DNA of 64,000 nucleotides from Streptomyces sp. ISL-11. Lineage in GTDB: Bacteria > Actinomycetota > Actinomycetes > Streptomycetales > Streptomycetaceae. Below, one piece after another: positions 61,542 to 64,000 of the stretch (position 1 is the stretch's first letter; the number at the start of each line of letters is the position of its first letter). The stretch lies in the NCBI RefSeq assembly GCF_018614525.1, contig NZ_JAGGOL010000017.1, positions 1 to 64,000 of the forward strand, in the 5' to 3' direction. The notes below the pieces were generated by a model, which was not told the DNA's origin, did no database searches, and saw only the letters and a list, made by a program, of their open reading frames with translations. A program made the position numbers and the translations under genes.

Positions 61542-62143
61542 CCGACCTCGCCACGAGCCCTCAACAGGCCCTGGCCAAGGTGAGGCTCTTGTGGGGCGTG
61601 TGCGGTTCCTTCTCCGCCGTGACGGTTCCCCATGTGAACGCCTGGCTGCGCGGCACTGTCGGTGTCGAGGAGATCCGCACCATCATGACCGCCCAAGCCC
61701 GCGACCTGATGGGCCCGCGCCTCATCGAGGCTGTCACTGGCCACCCGCCCGTGACCGACTGGGAGGACCACAAGGGCGGAGGCGCCGCCCACGTCTCGCT
61801 GGGCGCTTGGGCGGATGTACTCGTGGTGCTGCCGGCCACCGCGAACTTCCTGGCGAAGGCCGCTCACGGCGTCGCGGACGACGTACTGACGGCCACTCTG
61901 CTTGCCGCCCAGTGCCCCGTGGTCATCGCTCCCGTAATGAACGCGGCCATGTGGTCCAAGCCAGCCGTACGCCGCAATGTCGAACGACTCCGTGAGGACG
62001 GCTACGAAATCGTCGAGCCCAAGGAGGGCATCTCCCTCACCGAAGGCCGCCGGGAAGCCGGCTCGCTCGGCGACTTCCAGCCCGCCATCTCCGCAGCCCT
62101 GGTCAAGGCCGCTGCCCGACCCGCCCACCCACGAGGACAGTGA
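61538..62143 (+). CDS. thoF: Peptidyl-cysteine decarboxylase (HFCD flavoprotein)
   Basis: A 201-aa flavoprotein of the EpiD/TvaF type. It has [15 protein letters not shown] at the FMN site, the catalytic His in [25 protein letters not shown] (the PASANT motif) and [12 protein letters not shown] (PxMNxxMW substrate clamp). It oxidatively decarboxylates the C-terminal Cys of the precursor to an enethiol that then adds to the dehydrated Thr, closing the AviMeCys ring. Overlaps thoE by four bases. Confidence 0.93.
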   Translation: MTDLATSPQQALAKVRLLWGVCGSFSAVTVPHVNAWLRGTVGVEEIRTIMTAQARDLMGPRLIEAVTGHPPVTDWEDHKGGGAAHVSLGAWADVLVVLPATANFLAKAAHGVADDVLTATLLAAQCPVVIAPVMNAAMWSKPAVRRNVERLREDGYEIVEPKEGISLTEGRREAGSLGDFQPAISAALVKAAARPAHPRGQ

Positions 62144-62150
62144 TCACCAG

Positions 62151-63365
62151 ATGCCGAAACTCACACCTGACACCGTGCTCCACCGGGCACCGTCCTTCAT
62201 CGCCGAGGTCGACACCAGCAACGAGACGAAGGTCCACTACGAGAGCCGGATACTCAAGTTCGGCCATGACTCGCTCGCGTTGCTCGATCTCTTCCACACA
62301 CCCCGCACGGTTGGACAGGCACTGACCCTCCTCGGACCGCGACTGAAAGGCCCCAGGGCCACCCGCGAGGCGCTGGCGACTGTGGTCTCGCTCCACCAGG
62401 CAGGGCTGCTGCGCACCGAACCAGTGGAAGGGTTCAGCAACCAGCCGTTCCCCAAGGGTGGTTACGACGCCGCCTTCGTCCACATCGCCATGCTGGAGGA
62501 TCCAGTGCGCAAGACGGCCTTCCAGCAGGCCGTCCGGGAGACGGTCCGTGATGGCGACGTGGTCCTCGACCTGGGCACCGGTTCCGGCATCCTGGCGATC
62601 ACCGCAGCCCAGGCTGGAGCCCGCAAGGTCTACGCGGTCGAACCGGCGGGCATGGTCCACCTTGCTCAGCGGATCGCCGAACGCAATGGTGTGGCCGACC
62701 GCATCGAGTTCATCCGCGGCTGGTCGCCGCAGCTGGAACTGCCCCAGCGGGCCGATGTCCTGCTGACGGACATCGTCGGCAACGAAGCGCTGGACATGCA
62801 GATCTGGGAGACCGTCCAGGACGCCCGGCGCCGACTGCTCAACGACTCGCCGCGCCTGGTCCCCGGCAAGCTGACAGCGTTCGCGACCCTCGCCCGGATC
62901 CCGGACGCAGTGCTCGACAAACACCGGGTCACGCATGACCATCTCGCGCGCTGGAAGGAAATGTTCGGCATCGACTTCAGCCCGATGGCGGAGTCCGTGA
63001 GTCGGCGCTCCATCGGCTTCTACGAGCGCCCGGAGACCGTACAGACCTGGGATGTCCTCTCCAAGCCGACCGAGCTGTACCAGGTGGATCTCTACCAGGA
63101 CGTATCAGGCGGGCTGGAGACCCACTGCACTCTCGCAGCAAGCCACACGGGCGAGGCCAACGGCGTCATCGTCCACTTCGAGGCGCAACTCGGCCCGAGC
63201 ACTTCTCTGTCGACAGCGCCCTGGCTCGGCTGCGCCCGCAGCCACTGGTACACCGCCGTCTGGGCGCTCCCCGACGCCATCAAGATCGACCCGGGACAGG
63301 AACTCAACTACTCCTACCGGTACTTCGGCGACGGCACCTCCCACCTCGAATCCGTCAGCGGCTAA
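62151..63365 (+). CDS. thoG: Thioamitide class I SAM methyltransferase (candidate His N-methyltransferase)
   Basis: The 404-aa protein has VVLDLGTGSGILAITAAQAG and VYAVEPAG for SAM binding, then VLLTDIVGNEALDMQIWETV, a PRMT-like substrate loop, and a C-terminal beta barrel (YEADLY-type strands, NGVIVHFEAQLG, GQELNYSYRYFG). The N-terminal 100 residues (RAPSFIAEVDTSNETKVHYE, LALLDLFHTPRTVGQALTLL) look like a RiPP-recognition-type winged helix region. In the family the methyltransferase gives the N1,N3-dimethylhistidinium residue of the ring. ATG 62151 is chosen, GAGG 15 bases upstream. Confidence 0.88.
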   Translation: MPKLTPDTVLHRAPSFIAEVDTSNETKVHYESRILKFGHDSLALLDLFHTPRTVGQALTLLGPRLKGPRATREALATVVSLHQAGLLRTEPVEGFSNQPFPKGGYDAAFVHIAMLEDPVRKTAFQQAVRETVRDGDVVLDLGTGSGILAITAAQAGARKVYAVEPAGMVHLAQRIAERNGVADRIEFIRGWSPQLELPQRADVLLTDIVGNEALDMQIWETVQDARRRLLNDSPRLVPGKLTAFATLARIPDAVLDKHRVTHDHLARWKEMFGIDFSPMAESVSRRSIGFYERPETVQTWDVLSKPTELYQVDLYQDVSGGLETHCTLAASHTGEANGVIVHFEAQLGPSTSLSTAPWLGCARSHWYTAVWALPDAIKIDPGQELNYSYRYFGDGTSHLESVSG

Positions 63366-63404
63366 TAGCGGGCCATCGGACACGACACCCAAGGAGTTTT
63401 TGCG

Positions 63405-64000
63405 TTGAAACTGCGTTCCAGCGTCCCCAAGATCGCCGGCAACGGCCCGCACCGTGAGATCACTGCCGAAGCCACGTACGCGCGCATGGCCCCTCACCTC
63501 AAGCGGATAGGGGTGACCAGGGTCGCCAACATCACCGGTCTCGACCGGGTCGGCATACCCGTCTACAACGCCATCGTCCCGCGGGCGTTCGACATCATCT
63601 CCGTCTACAACGGCAAGGGCGCCACCGAGATTGACGCCAAGACGTCGGCCATCATGGAGGCCGTTGAACGCTTCTCCGCCGCCCTGCCCATGCGGCCGGC
63701 GGCCGTCGCCTCCTACCCCGAGCTGGAGGCGTCCGGACGTCGCGTGCTCGATCCCAGATCGTGCAACTTCGAGCTGCACCACGCCTACACCATCGACACC
63801 CCGATCTCCTGGGTCGAGGGATACGACCTGATGCATGAGCACAGCGTGCTCGTGCCGCAGTTCCTGGCCGGCTACTACATGAGCTACCACGAGGTACCCT
63901 GCTACCCGGTCTCCACAACCAACGGCATCGCCTCCGGCAACTCCCTGGAAGAGGCCATCTGCCACGCCCTGTGCGAACTCGTCGAACGCGACGACTGGAC
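63405..64000 (+). CDS. thoH: YcaO-domain thioamide-forming protein (partial, runs off right edge)
   Basis: The frame opens at TTG 63405, nine bases after AAGGAG, and runs to the end of the window (about 199 codons of an expected 400). YcaO ATP-binding signatures are visible: TSAIMEAVERFSA and TNGIASGNSLEEAICHALCE followed by LVERDDW. YcaO proteins with a TfuA partner phosphorylate the amide oxygen and help install sulfur; in thioamitides they make the backbone thioamides. The TfuA gene is expected just beyond the window. Confidence 0.93.
   Translation, partial: MKLRSSVPKIAGNGPHREITAEATYARMAPHLKRIGVTRVANITGLDRVGIPVYNAIVPRAFDIISVYNGKGATEIDAKTSAIMEAVERFSAALPMRPAAVASYPELEASGRRVLDPRSCNFELHHAYTIDTPISWVEGYDLMHEHSVLVPQFLAGYYMSYHEVPCYPVSTTNGIASGNSLEEAICHALCELVERDDW

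Overview
The window looks like a Streptomyces chromosome segment. GC is very high with strong GC bias at third codon positions. GTG/TTG starts and ATGA-type overlaps are common. Rare TTA codons sit in specialised-metabolism genes, and a mycothiol-type enzyme, a TerD protein, a PASTA-less Ser/Thr kinase and a cobalamin-riboswitch metE are present. No rRNA, tRNA or CRISPR array was seen.

Layout. 1-1171: start of an amino-acid permease. 1563-4300: a two-gene terpene module (class II-type cyclase plus class I terpene synthase). 4263-6166: two secreted proteins. 6261-10082: a compact RiPP-like locus made of a promoter, a 56-aa precursor with four K-x-G-C-I-S repeats, a hairpin, an adenylate-forming enzyme, a GRDP-like protein and an MFS exporter; I cannot assign it to a known class. 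10484-22644: transport, stress and signalling genes (SulP, phosphoribosyltransferase, HIT, DUF72, kinase, TerD, glycosyltransferase, racemase, NUDIX), with two copies of a MITE-like element. 22780-27203: a damaged zone with a chimeric pseudogene, a PAP2 membrane protein, an rRNA methyltransferase preceded by a probable leader-peptide attenuator, and a transposase stub. 27392-29752: a coupled three-gene unit on the minus strand (SQD1-like sulfosugar synthase, 74-aa Thr-rich peptide, GalNAc-transferase-like glycosyltransferase), read here as a possible glycosylated, perhaps sulfosugar-bearing, peptide pathway. 29936-31447: MarR, rhodanese and YceI.

32295-41702: eight tightly coupled genes beginning with an MppP/RohP-type PLP arginine oxidase, a small unknown protein, a DHDPS-family lyase and a heme-oxygenase-like diiron enzyme. 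This order resembles the arginine-to-azomycin (2-nitroimidazole) pathway, here extended by a Rieske ferredoxin, a PRMT-like methyltransferase, a very large multicopper oxidase and a DsbA-like protein. 41992-48998: GH47 mannosidase, ankyrin protein, acetyltransferase, mycothiol-type enzyme, an ACP/ketosynthase/hydrolase trio and a secreted beta-propeller. 49100-56648: secreted protein, frameshifted DUF1963 gene, RpiR regulator, ABC exporter behind a SoxR-type promoter, and metE under a cobalamin riboswitch.

58207-64000: the left part of a thioamitide (thioviridamide/thioholgamide family) cluster: precursor with core SVMAAAATVAFHC, kinase, HopA1-like lyase, pseudokinase, cysteine decarboxylase, methyltransferase, and a YcaO protein cut by the window edge. 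TTA codons in the lyase and pseudokinase genes suggest bldA control.
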